This document shows positions 25,501-32,834 of a stretch of DNA of 64,000 nt, piece after piece. The notes below the pieces were generated by a model, which was not told the origin of the DNA, did no database searches, and saw nothing but the letters and a program-made list of their open reading frames with translations. Position numbers and translations under genes: made by a program. Source of the stretch: CAYVTM01 sp964454645 (lineage in GTDB: Bacteria > Bacteroidota > Bacteroidia > Sphingobacteriales > Sphingobacteriaceae); contig CAYVTM010000003.1 of the NCBI GenBank assembly GCA_964454645.1, forward strand, positions 229,683 to 293,682, read 5' to 3'. The stretch's first letter is position 1. Each line of letters opens with the position of its first letter.

Positions 25501-26965
25501 TGCGTTCGATATTCGATACCAGGCGCGTATTCAATTGGTCCATACTGAATCCCTGCCCGTCGATCATGGCAACCATGCTTGCTTTTCCCACAACGTTTGA
25601 TTGTGCCAATATGCCCAGGTCTAAATCGATAGTCTCCACGGTTCCCCGGTATTGAGGGACTTTCCCTTTTTCCAGTAACATGCTTAAATCAGCAATCAGA
25701 CTGCCCGATTCCGAATCGAATCTTCCATTTGTTTCAAAGTCGGATAAGCTACCCTTGAAGTTTCCGTGGAAAGATACATCTCCCAAACGATCGAACACAA
25801 CCGGTAAGGGGTTGATATGCTTCAATCCTATATTGCTTAGGATAGATTCGATATCATCTTTATTGCTCTGAACTTTCTGAAACTGAAGGTCGAAAATGGT
25901 TTTGTTTATATCCGGCAATCCGTTTACATCAAATTTTCCTTCTACAAGTGTTTGGTTAGCGGTAAGAATTACGAGATGCTTACTATACAGATGCGATATT
26001 GTCCCGTTTACATTTCCGTTTACGATAAGATGCTGGGTGTATCCCGATAAAGCAGGAGCAAAGTAACATATATCTTTACTGGATATTACCGCATCAGCAA
26101 ATACTCCCGACATCCGAACTTTGTTGATATAGTCGCTCATGTCGGCAATGCTGTCATAATGCATTGCATAATAATTTTTGATGACTGAGTTCGGAGTCTG
26201 AAGATACAGATTGTCTAACTCAATTTCTTTTGTAGAAAATTTGAATTTGGTTTGTAGCTTTTCAATGTTTAATCCCGATTTCTCTATTAAATTGATGTTA
26301 GCAATATCTGCATTCATTTCATTCTGCTGATAAGAGAAATTTCGAATTTCTACATTCACATTTCTTACTTCGATATTGTTAAAATCAACGAAAGGTCCTT
26401 CGCGCCATTCTTTATTATAGTTGATGAATTTAAAAGCTATATTTTTCAACCCGATATATTTCAGCCGGATTTCAATGGCTTTCCTGGTTGTATTTTCTTT
26501 TTTCTTGTCGCTGCTGAAATAGTCGAGAATAAAATGAAGGTTACTTCTTTCTTCGGAGGGATATTTTTTCAGATAGAAGTTTGCATCCTCAAGACTTATC
26601 CGGTCGAATGTAAATTTATTATTCTCAAGATTAATTAAACTGATATCTACTTTCAACTTTCCCGCAAAGAGCAGGGTATCCTTGTGTAAATCTTCTATGT
26701 ATAAACCTTCAAGCACAACAGTTTTCAAAAGGTCTATATCAACACCCTGTATAGAAACCCGGGCGTTAAGCTCATTCGAAAGATAGTTTGCAACCCATTG
26801 ACTTACCTTGGTTTGAACAGCAGGCAAACGGAATAGCAGGTACAGCAGGATTACCAGACTTAGAGTAATCGAGAAGAACCAAACCGTAAATTTTCCTATT
26901 AATTTAATAACTTTACCCTTTATGAATGTGAGTGAATATACAAAACCTATTGTAATATTAGGCAT
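22553..26965 (-). CDS. TamB-like translocation and assembly module protein (DUF490/AsmA-like)
   Basis: About 1470 aa, anchored by one N-terminal helix (WFFSITLSLVILLYLLF) followed by RLPAVQTKVSQWVANYLSNE, the characteristic start of Bacteroidota TamB proteins. A very long beta-rich AsmA/RBG-like groove follows, ending in the DUF490 domain (about the last 400 residues: NANLRLGINTLGNFEMFGVY, GGTIRWNGDPIQAKIDLTAI, VEYKISEDGRFRARGFRRTD). It probably spans the periplasm and takes part in lipid transport or outer-membrane protein assembly. The start is uncertain: the ATG at 26965 places its first 15 codons over the 5' end of divergent tsaD, and no ATG, GTG or TTG exists further in before the membrane helix. 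Confidence 0.88.
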   Translation of the reverse strand: MPNITIGFVYSLTFIKGKVIKLIGKFTVWFFSITLSLVILLYLLFRLPAVQTKVSQWVANYLSNELNARVSIQGVDIDLLKTVVLEGLYIEDLHKDTLLFAGKLKVDISLINLENNKFTFDRISLEDANFYLKKYPSEERSNLHFILDYFSSDKKKENTTRKAIEIRLKYIGLKNIAFKFINYNKEWREGPFVDFNNIEVRNVNVEIRNFSYQQNEMNADIANINLIEKSGLNIEKLQTKFKFSTKEIELDNLYLQTPNSVIKNYYAMHYDSIADMSDYINKVRMSGVFADAVISSKDICYFAPALSGYTQHLIVNGNVNGTISHLYSKHLVILTANQTLVEGKFDVNGLPDINKTIFDLQFQKVQSNKDDIESILSNIGLKHINPLPVVFDRLGDVSFHGNFKGSLSDFETNGRFDSESGSLIADLSMLLEKGKVPQYRGTVETIDLDLGILAQSNVVGKASMVAMIDGQGFSMDQLNTRLVSNIERMEFKGYEYKNVVANGTVKQRFFEGNVSIDEPNIVLDFDGSIDFSDQKNPVFNFFAQLENVNLKRLNLLKDSILLSSTMDVNFVGTNIDDIIGSLRINNTEITTAKKHYLIKSIGLNSEFDGSGKTLKLTSDIADANVSGDYKLSTIVSSFKAIFKQYAPGYDWGKINKPHNQDFRFALHIKDADPITELFVPDLKFAENANFYGVFNYAQNRIRFSGGIDYVKYKNFTFDDLIIDAENDDRAIGVNIASHEAFINDSININNIAVSSEIVNDSLRFNIKLSEKTDVNQLDLNGLISFRNDSSKLQILPSELLVDSRPWEIKNAFNIVFSSDKKIHIHNFSLSSEEQSLSVDGVISDNPEDQVSVKIQNLGLLSFNQLLKKYGIHLEGKLNAEASIVSIKKDMRISSNIFAKGLIYNSDTIGNLAFTSTWDRVSNEISLSGNITNQALKTVDLYGSIYTQSKTDNFDLYAILNETDLAIIEPFVKNFVSGIDGKATANLRVKGSFNAPEITGKALLKDVVLTVNYLKATMTINDEVEFQKDKILIEDMQVRDKEGNPASINGVIKHQNLKNFSLDVNMQAKNFLCLNTTAKDNELYYGTAYASGSFSFKGPLNAIKIDITAKTEKGTKFFIPISDENSAKQQNYIRFIQKDSTLNNEKYTVNLSGIAMNMNLEVNELAEVQLILDPATGEVIKGTGNANLRLGINTLGNFEMFGVYEVEQGNYNFTLQNIITRNFSVAKGGTIRWNGDPIQAKIDLTAIYETRPAILPLLLSANPADSTSVSSGQRVLSQCMLYMKNDLMSPDISFGLRFPEDEDIASKVGGYLANTDNLNSQVASILVFGRFNNTSGSNNLAFSSGILEAQLANLVSTKNFDLNLANGVGGSLRLLNDRVTIDGTFNTNDNSNDPNQQDAQANAITGDVSVEYKISEDGRFRARGFRRTDNNNDLLKRGNSQVESGAGVFYRIDYDSFGEFFRKVFRREEEK

Positions 26966-27947
26966 AGAATCTTCCTGCGATGAAACCTCTGCTTCGGTGT
27001 GCATCGATGGTAAGATCGTTTCTAATATTACCGCTACGCAATCTGTTCACGAACAATACGGTGGTGTTATTCCCGAAGTTGCTTCCCGGGTTCACCAACA
27101 AAATATTATTCCTGTTGTAGATACTGCTATTAAGAACGCAAAAATAAGTAAAAATAATATTGATGCGGTAGCATTTACGCGTGGGCCGGGATTATTAGGT
27201 GCATTATTGGTGGGTACTTCTTTTGCCAAGTCTTTCGCTTTGGCGATGGGTATTCCCCTGATCGAAGTGAACCACATGCAGGCACATATCCTGGCTCATT
27301 TTATTGATGACCCTAAGCCCGGCTTTCCTTTTCTATGCTTAACGGTTTCGGGTGGGCATACACAGATTGTTAAGGTAAACAGTTATTTTGGCATGGAGCT
27401 GCTGGGTGAAACAACCGACGATGCTGCCGGAGAAGCTTTTGATAAGACGGCGAAAATTTTAGGCTTGCCTTATCCCGGTGGTCCCTTTATCGATAAATAT
27501 GCAAAATCTGGAAATCCTGATCGCTTTACCTTTACAGAGCCGAATATTCCGGCTTACGATTTTAGCTTCAGTGGATTAAAAACACAAATTCTTTATTTTG
27601 TACAAAATGAATCAAAAAAAAATCCGGACTTCCTTCAGATAAATCGAAATGATTTATGTGCTTCGGTTCAAAAACGCATCGTTACTATTCTGCTGAATAA
27701 ATTGAAAAAAGCTTCGGAAGATACCGGCATTCGGCAAATAGCTATTGCCGGTGGGGTATCAGCGAATTCAGGGTTAAGAGATACCATATTACAGTATGCT
27801 GAAGATAGCAACTGGCAAGTCTTTATTCCCGATTTTCAATATTGTACGGATAATGCTGCGATGATCGCGATGAACGGGTATTTCAAATACTTGGAAAAAG
27901 ATTTTGTAGGGCAGGAGGTGAGTCCTTTGGCGCGTATGCCTATTTAA
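26922..27947 (+). CDS. tsaD: tRNA N6-adenosine threonylcarbamoyltransferase
   Basis: 341 aa Kae1/TsaD enzyme that transfers threonylcarbamoyl to A37 of ANN-decoding tRNAs, with TsaB and TsaE. Signatures: ILGIESSCDETSAS (13-26), the metal-binding HMQAH (His118, His122), FPFLCLTVSGGHTQIV, DDAAGEAFDKTAKILGLPYP and IAGGVSANSGLR. Length and motifs are those of a normal active enzyme. The N-terminal strand must include residue 11 onward, so the gene cannot start much later than 26922, and it overlaps the 5' end of the divergent TamB-like gene. Confidence 0.97.
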   Translation: MNVSEYTKPIVILGIESSCDETSASVCIDGKIVSNITATQSVHEQYGGVIPEVASRVHQQNIIPVVDTAIKNAKISKNNIDAVAFTRGPGLLGALLVGTSFAKSFALAMGIPLIEVNHMQAHILAHFIDDPKPGFPFLCLTVSGGHTQIVKVNSYFGMELLGETTDDAAGEAFDKTAKILGLPYPGGPFIDKYAKSGNPDRFTFTEPNIPAYDFSFSGLKTQILYFVQNESKKNPDFLQINRNDLCASVQKRIVTILLNKLKKASEDTGIRQIAIAGGVSANSGLRDTILQYAEDSNWQVFIPDFQYCTDNAAMIAMNGYFKYLEKDFVGQEVSPLARMPI

Positions 27948-28123
27948 CATAATTTCTTTATTAGCATGCATAGAAGGGTGAAATTCAGGTAAATCATGTA
28001 TTGTAAAATTCATTATATTGGATTTCAAGATAAGGCATACAGCCAAATTTTACTGCTTTAATGTTTTTGAAGGGTTATTAGTCCCCGGTCTAGGTCCTAT
28101 GTTTCTATCTTAAGGATGATCCT

Positions 28124-28284
28124 GAAGACAAAAAAGTTTTAATATATAATTTTGAAGCCAAAATCATTTGTCTTCGGTTTTTTGTTGAATTTCGTAATCA
28201 AATGATGTTGTTTACAGTTTATGAACTCAAAATCATTTGTCTTCGGTTTTTTGTATATTTAACAGGACAAAGCATTTTGAGTTC
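28124..28284. repeat. Cluster of direct and inverted repeats upstream of the fic gene
   Basis: A 27-bp direct repeat beginning CAAAATCATTTGTCTTCGGT occurs at 28159-28185 and 28228-28254. The arm GAACTCAAAATCATTTGTC (28223-28241) pairs with GACAAAGCATTTTGAGTTC (28266-28284), 17 of 19 bases. GAAGACAAA (28124-28132) pairs with TTTGTCTTC (28167-28175). The 27948-28321 interval has no gene; these repeats are its only structure. Confidence 0.7.
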
Positions 28285-28321
28285 TAAATTTTGTATTATT
28301 GTGTAATCAAATATATGAAAA

Positions 28322-29437
28322 GTGGATTTCAATATCGATAATGCGGTAACTTATCATTACGACCGGTTTCCTCCGGGGAACATCAATTATGAGCTTTTTA
28401 TACAAGAAATCATTGATGCTACCGAGGTTTTAGCACGATTTGACCAGATGTTAAAAAATCTGCATAATACCGAAATTTTGTTAGCTCCATTACGAAACCA
28501 GGAAGCTGTGCTATCTTCCAGAATTGAAGGAACAATTAGTACAATAGATGAGATTATGCAGTATGAGGCAGATAATGACGGTGAATATTCCGGAAAAACA
28601 CGTTCAGACGTTATCGAAACTATTTTATATCAAAGAGCATTAAAAAATGCCCAGTCTGCCTTAGAAGACGGTTACAGCTTTTCGTTAAGCTTTGTAAAAC
28701 AAATGCATCAGCAGCTATTGTATCTGGGCAGAGGGGCTGCAAAATTTCCCGGAGAATTCAAAAAAGAACAAAATTATCTGGCAGACCGTACCGCAAAAAA
28801 AATCCAGTTTATTCCCATCAGTCCCGAAAAACTAAATGAGGGGTTAGAAAAGCTATTCGACTATATGGAAAATAACCCGTCTCCTGCATTGATCAGGACG
28901 GGTGTTGCTCACGTAGAGTTTGAGGCATTGCACCCTTTTCAGGACGGTAATGGTAGAATAGGGAGGATGCTCATTACTCTTTTGTTATGGAAGTCAGGCG
29001 TTCTATCTCAACCACATTTTTATATCAGTGGATATTTTGAGGAGAACAAAGATGCCTATATAGAAGCGATGAGAAATGTATCAAGAAATAATGATTGGAA
29101 CGGGTGGATAAAGTTTTTTTTAATTGCTGTAAAACAGCAAGCTATCCGGAACCTTGAAATAGCTGAAAGTATCAAAAAACTCTATGAAGAGATGAAAACA
29201 GCATTTACTGATTTACTTTCTTCAAAATGGAGTTTGATTATTCTGGATTTTGTTTTCACCAATCCGGTTTTCAGAAACAATAAGTTTATAAGCAGTACAC
29301 AAATACCTGCAGCGACCGCTACAGGGGTTGTTAAAAAATTGATTGAAAAGGGCTACCTGCTGCAAAAAGAAGAAGCCGCAGGAAGAAGACCCGCACTTTA
29401 TTCATTTGAACCTTTGATGCAATTAGTCAGAATCTAA
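28322..29437 (+). CDS. Fic family protein (AMPylase type, N-terminally inhibited class)
   Basis: 371 aa, GTG start (the ATG at 28315 is in another frame). The catalytic loop HPFQDGNGRIGR (204-215) is a complete HPFx(D/E)GNGRxxR motif, predicting AMP transfer to a hydroxyl side chain. The inhibitory helix motif SxxxEG is present N-terminally as Ser65-SRI-Glu69-Gly70, making it class II with intramolecular control, like Shewanella Fic. The N-terminal Fic_N segment (YHYDRFPPGNINYELFIQEI) and a C-terminal winged-helix (about 300-371, TATGVVKKLIEKGYLLQKEE) complete the usual architecture. No antitoxin gene adjoins, as expected when the inhibitor is in cis. It is an accessory-looking gene between tsaD and recA with unusual repeats upstream. 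Confidence 0.9.
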   Translation: MDFNIDNAVTYHYDRFPPGNINYELFIQEIIDATEVLARFDQMLKNLHNTEILLAPLRNQEAVLSSRIEGTISTIDEIMQYEADNDGEYSGKTRSDVIETILYQRALKNAQSALEDGYSFSLSFVKQMHQQLLYLGRGAAKFPGEFKKEQNYLADRTAKKIQFIPISPEKLNEGLEKLFDYMENNPSPALIRTGVAHVEFEALHPFQDGNGRIGRMLITLLLWKSGVLSQPHFYISGYFEENKDAYIEAMRNVSRNNDWNGWIKFFLIAVKQQAIRNLEIAESIKKLYEEMKTAFTDLLSSKWSLIILDFVFTNPVFRNNKFISSTQIPAATATGVVKKLIEKGYLLQKEEAAGRRPALYSFEPLMQLVRI

Positions 29438-29590
29438 ATTCCCCACCGAGAACCATTAAAGAAGGAAATTTTAAATTTTTGGGTGGAAAGAAGGTCTGGC
29501 GTTCTGAAATCTAAAGAAATCGGCGACCGGAGATTAAATAAAATTTCAGGTTTTACAGATACTTTTTTTAGTGGTACGTCAGGGAGTTAA

Positions 29591-29622
29591 CCTAAGAGAC
29601 CCGCATTTGCGGGTCTCTTAGG
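29591..29622. terminator. Strong hairpin between fic and recA
   Basis: CCTAAGAGACCCGC/GCGGGTCTCTTAGG, a perfect 14-bp stem with an ATTT loop. It lies 154 bases after the fic stop and 49 bases from the recA stop, between convergent genes, so it most likely terminates recA and may serve both. Confidence 0.8.
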
Positions 29623-29670
29623 TTTCCAAAATCTTAATACAACAGCCGAAAAACATATCGGCAACAGGGT

Positions 29671-30690
29671 TTATTTGCTTACCTTTTCTTCCAAAGCATC
29701 GCCGGTAACTACCTGTTTAATTTTAAATTCCAGCTCTTCCATCAGTTCGGGATTGTCTTCGATGATTTGTTTTACCGCATCTCTGCCCTGGCCGAGTTTC
29801 GTGTCTCCGTATGAAAACCAGGAGCCTGATTTTTTAATGATATCGAAATCTACTCCTAAGTCAACAATCTCTCCGGATTTAGATATACCTCTACCATACA
29901 TGATGTCGAATTCTGCTATACGGAATGGGGGTGCAACTTTGTTTTTTACGATTTTCACCTTTACACGATTACCCGATACTTCATCACTATCTTTTATTTG
30001 CCCGGTTCTGCGGATATCTAAACGTATAGAAGAATAAAATTTCAATGCATTACCGCCGGTAGTCGTTTCCGGGTTTCCAAACATCACTCCGATTTTCTCA
30101 CGCAATTGATTGATAAAAATACAGCAACATCCGGTTTTGCTAATCGTTCCGGTTAACTTACGAAGCGCTTGCGACATAAGCCTTGCTTGCAATCCCATTT
30201 TAGAATCACCCATCTCTCCCTCAATCTCCCCTTTGGGAACTAAAGCAGCTACTGAGTCAATAACAATAATATCAATAGCTCCCGAACGGATTAAATTATC
30301 TGCGATCTCTAATGCCTGCTCACCATTGTCGGGTTGAGAGATCAATAAATTTTCCACATCAACTCCTAGTTTCTTTGCATAAAATTTATCGAACGCATGT
30401 TCCGCATCGATGAATGCTGCGATACCTCCCTTTTTCTGCGCCTCAGCTATGGCATGAATGGCAAGGGTCGTCTTACCCGAAGATTCCGGACCGTAAATTT
30501 CAATAATCCTTCCTTTCGGTAATCCGCCTATCCCAAGAGCAATATCCAATCCCAAAGATCCTGTCGATATAGATTCGATTTGCTCGATTGCGTTATCTCC
30601 CAGTTTCATGATGGTTCCCTTCCCATACGTTTTTTCCAATTTGTCAAGCGTCAGTTGAAGCGCTTTTAACTTTTCCTTATTATCAGCCAT
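29671..30690 (-). CDS. recA: Recombinase RecA
   Basis: 339 aa DNA-dependent ATPase for homologous recombination and SOS induction. Walker A GPESSGKT is at 67-74, followed by the L1/L2 DNA-binding region (EGEMGDSKMGLQARLMSQAL; FINQLREKIGVMFGNPETTT) and GGNALKFYSSIRLDIRR. The C-terminal acidic tail is short (MEELEFKIKQ). Length is typical. No SOS box is recognisable by eye in the 217-base AT-rich upstream region. Confidence 0.98.
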   Translation of the reverse strand: MADNKEKLKALQLTLDKLEKTYGKGTIMKLGDNAIEQIESISTGSLGLDIALGIGGLPKGRIIEIYGPESSGKTTLAIHAIAEAQKKGGIAAFIDAEHAFDKFYAKKLGVDVENLLISQPDNGEQALEIADNLIRSGAIDIIVIDSVAALVPKGEIEGEMGDSKMGLQARLMSQALRKLTGTISKTGCCCIFINQLREKIGVMFGNPETTTGGNALKFYSSIRLDIRRTGQIKDSDEVSGNRVKVKIVKNKVAPPFRIAEFDIMYGRGISKSGEIVDLGVDFDIIKKSGSWFSYGDTKLGQGRDAVKQIIEDNPELMEELEFKIKQVVTGDALEEKVSK

Positions 30691-30885
30691 ATTTTGATTC
30701 TTTTATGTTTCTCCCTCTTAATTTTTGCTAAAAATAATAGCATTTATTTAGCAATCAAAATTATTTTGTAAAAAATATATAAAATTTTGATAATTAGATG
30801 AGTATATATTTAATATAAATTTTACCATTTGTAAAGATGCTTCCTTTTTTAGTAAAATAAAACCGTAAGAATACAGGTTTTTGAA

Positions 30886-30925
30886 TGCAACTCATGGCAT
30901 GACTATAGTCATGCCATGAGTTGCA
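30886..30925. repeat. 40-bp perfect palindrome overlapping the end of nth
   Basis: Left arm TGCAACTCATGGCATGACTA is followed immediately by its exact reverse complement. There is no loop. It covers the last four codons, part of a fifth and the stop of nth. No T-run follows on the nth strand, so it is not a standard terminator. Confidence 0.95.
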
Positions 30926-31553
30926 ATGAATAAAATTTACAATACTCCCGAATCCCACATATATCACATTTAGGTTTCCTCGCCAAACAAGTATAACGCC
31001 CGTGTAAAATCAACCAATGATGAGCGATATGTATTTTTTCTTTCGGTATAAATTTTACCAGTTGTTTCTCCGCAGCTAGAGGGGTTTTGGCATTCGTTGT
31101 TAAACCGATACGCGCGGATACTCTAAAAACATGTGTATCTACAGCCATTGCCGGATTATTAAAGATAACGGAAGAGATAACATTGGCCGTCTTGCGACCT
31201 ACGCCGGGTAACTTTTGTAAATCTTCAACGGAGGAGGGTACTTCTCCTCCAAATTTTTCTTTCAGCATCTTCGCCATACCCGATAAATGTTTTGCTTTAT
31301 TATTCGGATAGCTGATACTTTTTATATAGGGAAATATTTCTTCCGGACTTACTGCAGCTAAATAATCGACATCGGGAAATTGCTTAAACAGGGGCGGAGT
31401 GATCATATTTACTCGCTTATCGGTACATTGTGCAGATAAGATCACTGCTACCAACAACTCGTATGGGTTTGAATATATTAATTCGGTTTCGGCATTCGGC
31501 ATATGCTCCTCGAAGTATTCTAATACATGCTCGTAACGCTCCTTTTTAGTCAT
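30909..31553 (-). CDS. nth: Endonuclease III
   Basis: 214 aa bifunctional DNA glycosylase/AP lyase for oxidised pyrimidines. The HhH motif LPGVGRKTANVI carries the catalytic Lys121, Asp139 lies in VDTHVFR, and the 4Fe-4S cluster ligands are Cys189, Cys196, Cys199 and Cys205 (C-x6-C-x2-C-x5-C). The start at 31553 (MTKKERYE) is preferred; a longer frame to 31604 would place its 5' end against the upstream terminator and add unconserved residues. The final residues SLQLMA come from a perfect palindrome that extends past the stop. Confidence 0.96.
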   Translation of the reverse strand: MTKKERYEHVLEYFEEHMPNAETELIYSNPYELLVAVILSAQCTDKRVNMITPPLFKQFPDVDYLAAVSPEEIFPYIKSISYPNNKAKHLSGMAKMLKEKFGGEVPSSVEDLQKLPGVGRKTANVISSVIFNNPAMAVDTHVFRVSARIGLTTNAKTPLAAEKQLVKFIPKEKIHIAHHWLILHGRYTCLARKPKCDICGIREYCKFYSLQLMA

Positions 31554-31602
31554 AAACAAAGATAGACAATTCGCGGAAAGACTAAAGCGATGGTCAGATA
31601 TC

Positions 31603-31638
31603 AAAAAAATCCCGCCCTCAATACAATTGAGAACGGGA
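31603..31638 (-). terminator. Intrinsic terminator after the small sigma-linked gene
   Basis: On the minus strand TCCCG...CTCAAT pairs with ATTGAG...CGGGA (two-base internal bulge, TGT loop) followed by seven T. It separates the small gene at 31657 from nth. Confidence 0.85.
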
Positions 31639-31656
31639 CCACCTTTGAAAAAAACC

Positions 31657-31887
31657 TTACTTTTTGTAAGACCTTGAATAATCTATAATTCTAGCCACGA
31701 CATCGTCGGACGGCTCTCTTAATAAATTATTCAACTTCATACATATAACATTAAAAGAATTGAAGTTGTTTTGAATTTCTTCACTTTCTTCAAGATGTTC
31801 CTCCAACTCAACCAGGTGGTCGGCGGAGAGTTCGTGATAAAGAGCTTTAATCATTTCATTTTGAGTATATGTTTGCACCATAAGCAT
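31657..31887 (-). CDS. Small protein beside ECF sigma factor, possible cysteine-less anti-sigma
   Basis: 76 aa, or 74 aa from the second ATG. The N-terminus MIKALYHELSADHLVELEEH followed by LEESEEIQNNF has the helix pattern of the zinc-binding anti-sigma domain (zf-HC2: Y-x-ELs-x-HL-x2-C-x2-C), but both cysteines are replaced (HLEESEEI). No transmembrane segment follows, so if it is an anti-sigma factor it is soluble. It lies 118 bases downstream of the ECF sigma gene on the same strand, with a UUCG-loop terminator in between. The assignment is a hypothesis from pattern and context. Confidence 0.55.
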   Translation of the reverse strand: MLMVQTYTQNEMIKALYHELSADHLVELEEHLEESEEIQNNFNSFNVICMKLNNLLREPSDDVVARIIDYSRSYKK

Positions 31888-31942
31888 AAGAGGGGTTTAG
31901 AATTTGAATCTATAACGCTGCTTGTTTTTGTTTAGTATCCAT

Positions 31943-31968
31943 AAACAAGAAAAGGGACCGAAGTCCCT
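31943..31968 (-). terminator. UUCG-tetraloop terminator between sigma gene and small gene
   Basis: On the minus strand AGGGAC-TTCG-GTCCCT followed by TTTCTTGTTT. The C(UUCG)G loop is unusually stable. It lies 38 bases after the sigma-factor stop and before the 31887 start, so it probably reduces read-through into the small gene. Confidence 0.75.
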
Positions 31969-32005
31969 GTTTAATTGCTTTATCACGCTTTTTGACTGAA
32001 TATGG

Positions 32006-32596
32006 TCAGATAGCCTGTTTGTAATTGTATTCCTTTTCTGCAATCAGTTTGCGGAGATTATTCAGGGCATAACGCATACGTCCCAATGCAGTATTGATAC
32101 TGACATTTGTAAGTTCTGCGATTTCCTTAAAACTTAAATCGGCATAATGACGCATAATTAATACTTCCTTTTGCTCTTCCGGCAACATCTGTATCAATTT
32201 CCTTAAATCGTTATGCGATTGAGCGCGTAATAATTGCTCTTCGATACTTTCTTCCGTATAACCCAATACCTCGAAAATGTCGAAACCTTCGACATTGGTG
32301 ACAATAGGTGTCCTTTTTACTTTACGAAAGTGATCGATGACCAAATTATGCGCAATACGCATAACCCAGGGCGTAAATTTCCCTTCTTCTTTGTACTTCC
32401 CTGCCTTTAAGGTGTTGATAACCTTGATAAAGGTGTCCTGAAAAATATCCTCAGCCAGGTACGAATCCTTGACTAACAGATAAATGGATGTGTAAATTTT
32501 CGATTTGTGACGGCTGATAAGTTCGGTCAGCCCGGATTCATCACCTGATACATACAGATTAACTAAATCCTCATCACTAATTAATTTACGGTTCAT
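32006..32596 (-). CDS. ECF-type RNA polymerase sigma factor
   Basis: 196 aa. Region 2: YLLVKDSYLAEDIFQDTFIK and FTPWVMRIAHNLVIDHFRK (about 38-94), the core-binding and -10 recognition helices. Region 4: LPEEQKEVLIMRHYADLSFK, EIAELTNVSINTALGRMRYAL (about 135-180), the -35 recognition helix-turn-helix. There is no fused extra domain. The gene is separated from the divergent uvrA by an AT-rich 238-base interval. The 76-aa protein downstream is a candidate regulator. Its regulon is unknown. Confidence 0.93.
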   Translation of the reverse strand: MNRKLISDEDLVNLYVSGDESGLTELISRHKSKIYTSIYLLVKDSYLAEDIFQDTFIKVINTLKAGKYKEEGKFTPWVMRIAHNLVIDHFRKVKRTPIVTNVEGFDIFEVLGYTEESIEEQLLRAQSHNDLRKLIQMLPEEQKEVLIMRHYADLSFKEIAELTNVSINTALGRMRYALNNLRKLIAEKEYNYKQAI

Positions 32597-32808
32597 AGTT
32601 TGTCCCTCCCGTATTGTTTTAAATAAGTATTAATTAGTGTAGAATTTAATCTATATGTGTTCCTCCTATTTGGTTTTTATGTGATAAATTTCTGAATTCT
32701 ATTACCCGAATAAACAATTATTGTTCCACAAATCAAAATTTTTTATAAAAGATTGCAAATTCGTTACAAAATTTAGCTTAAACTTTTAGCATTAACCCAT
32801 TGTTATTT

Positions 32809-32816
32809 TAGCTTTG
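32809..32816 (+). promoter_or_regulatory. -7 promoter box of uvrA
   Basis: TAGCTTTG matches TAnnTTTG, 18 bases before the ATG at 32835. The -33 position holds only TTTT. Confidence 0.55.
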
Positions 32817-32834
32817 CATTCGTAAACTTTTTTA

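Noticed and set aside
28159..28254. CRISPR-like direct repeats before fic
   Set aside because: Only two copies, with a 42-base spacer and further inverted pairing; no cas genes and no third repeat.
31554..31604. N-terminal extension of nth by 17 codons
   Set aside because: It abuts the upstream terminator and adds residues not found in endonuclease III; MTKKERYE is preferred.
32700..32760. TTGTTCCAC string upstream of uvrA as a half parS or SOS box
   Set aside because: It is not palindromic and matches neither consensus.
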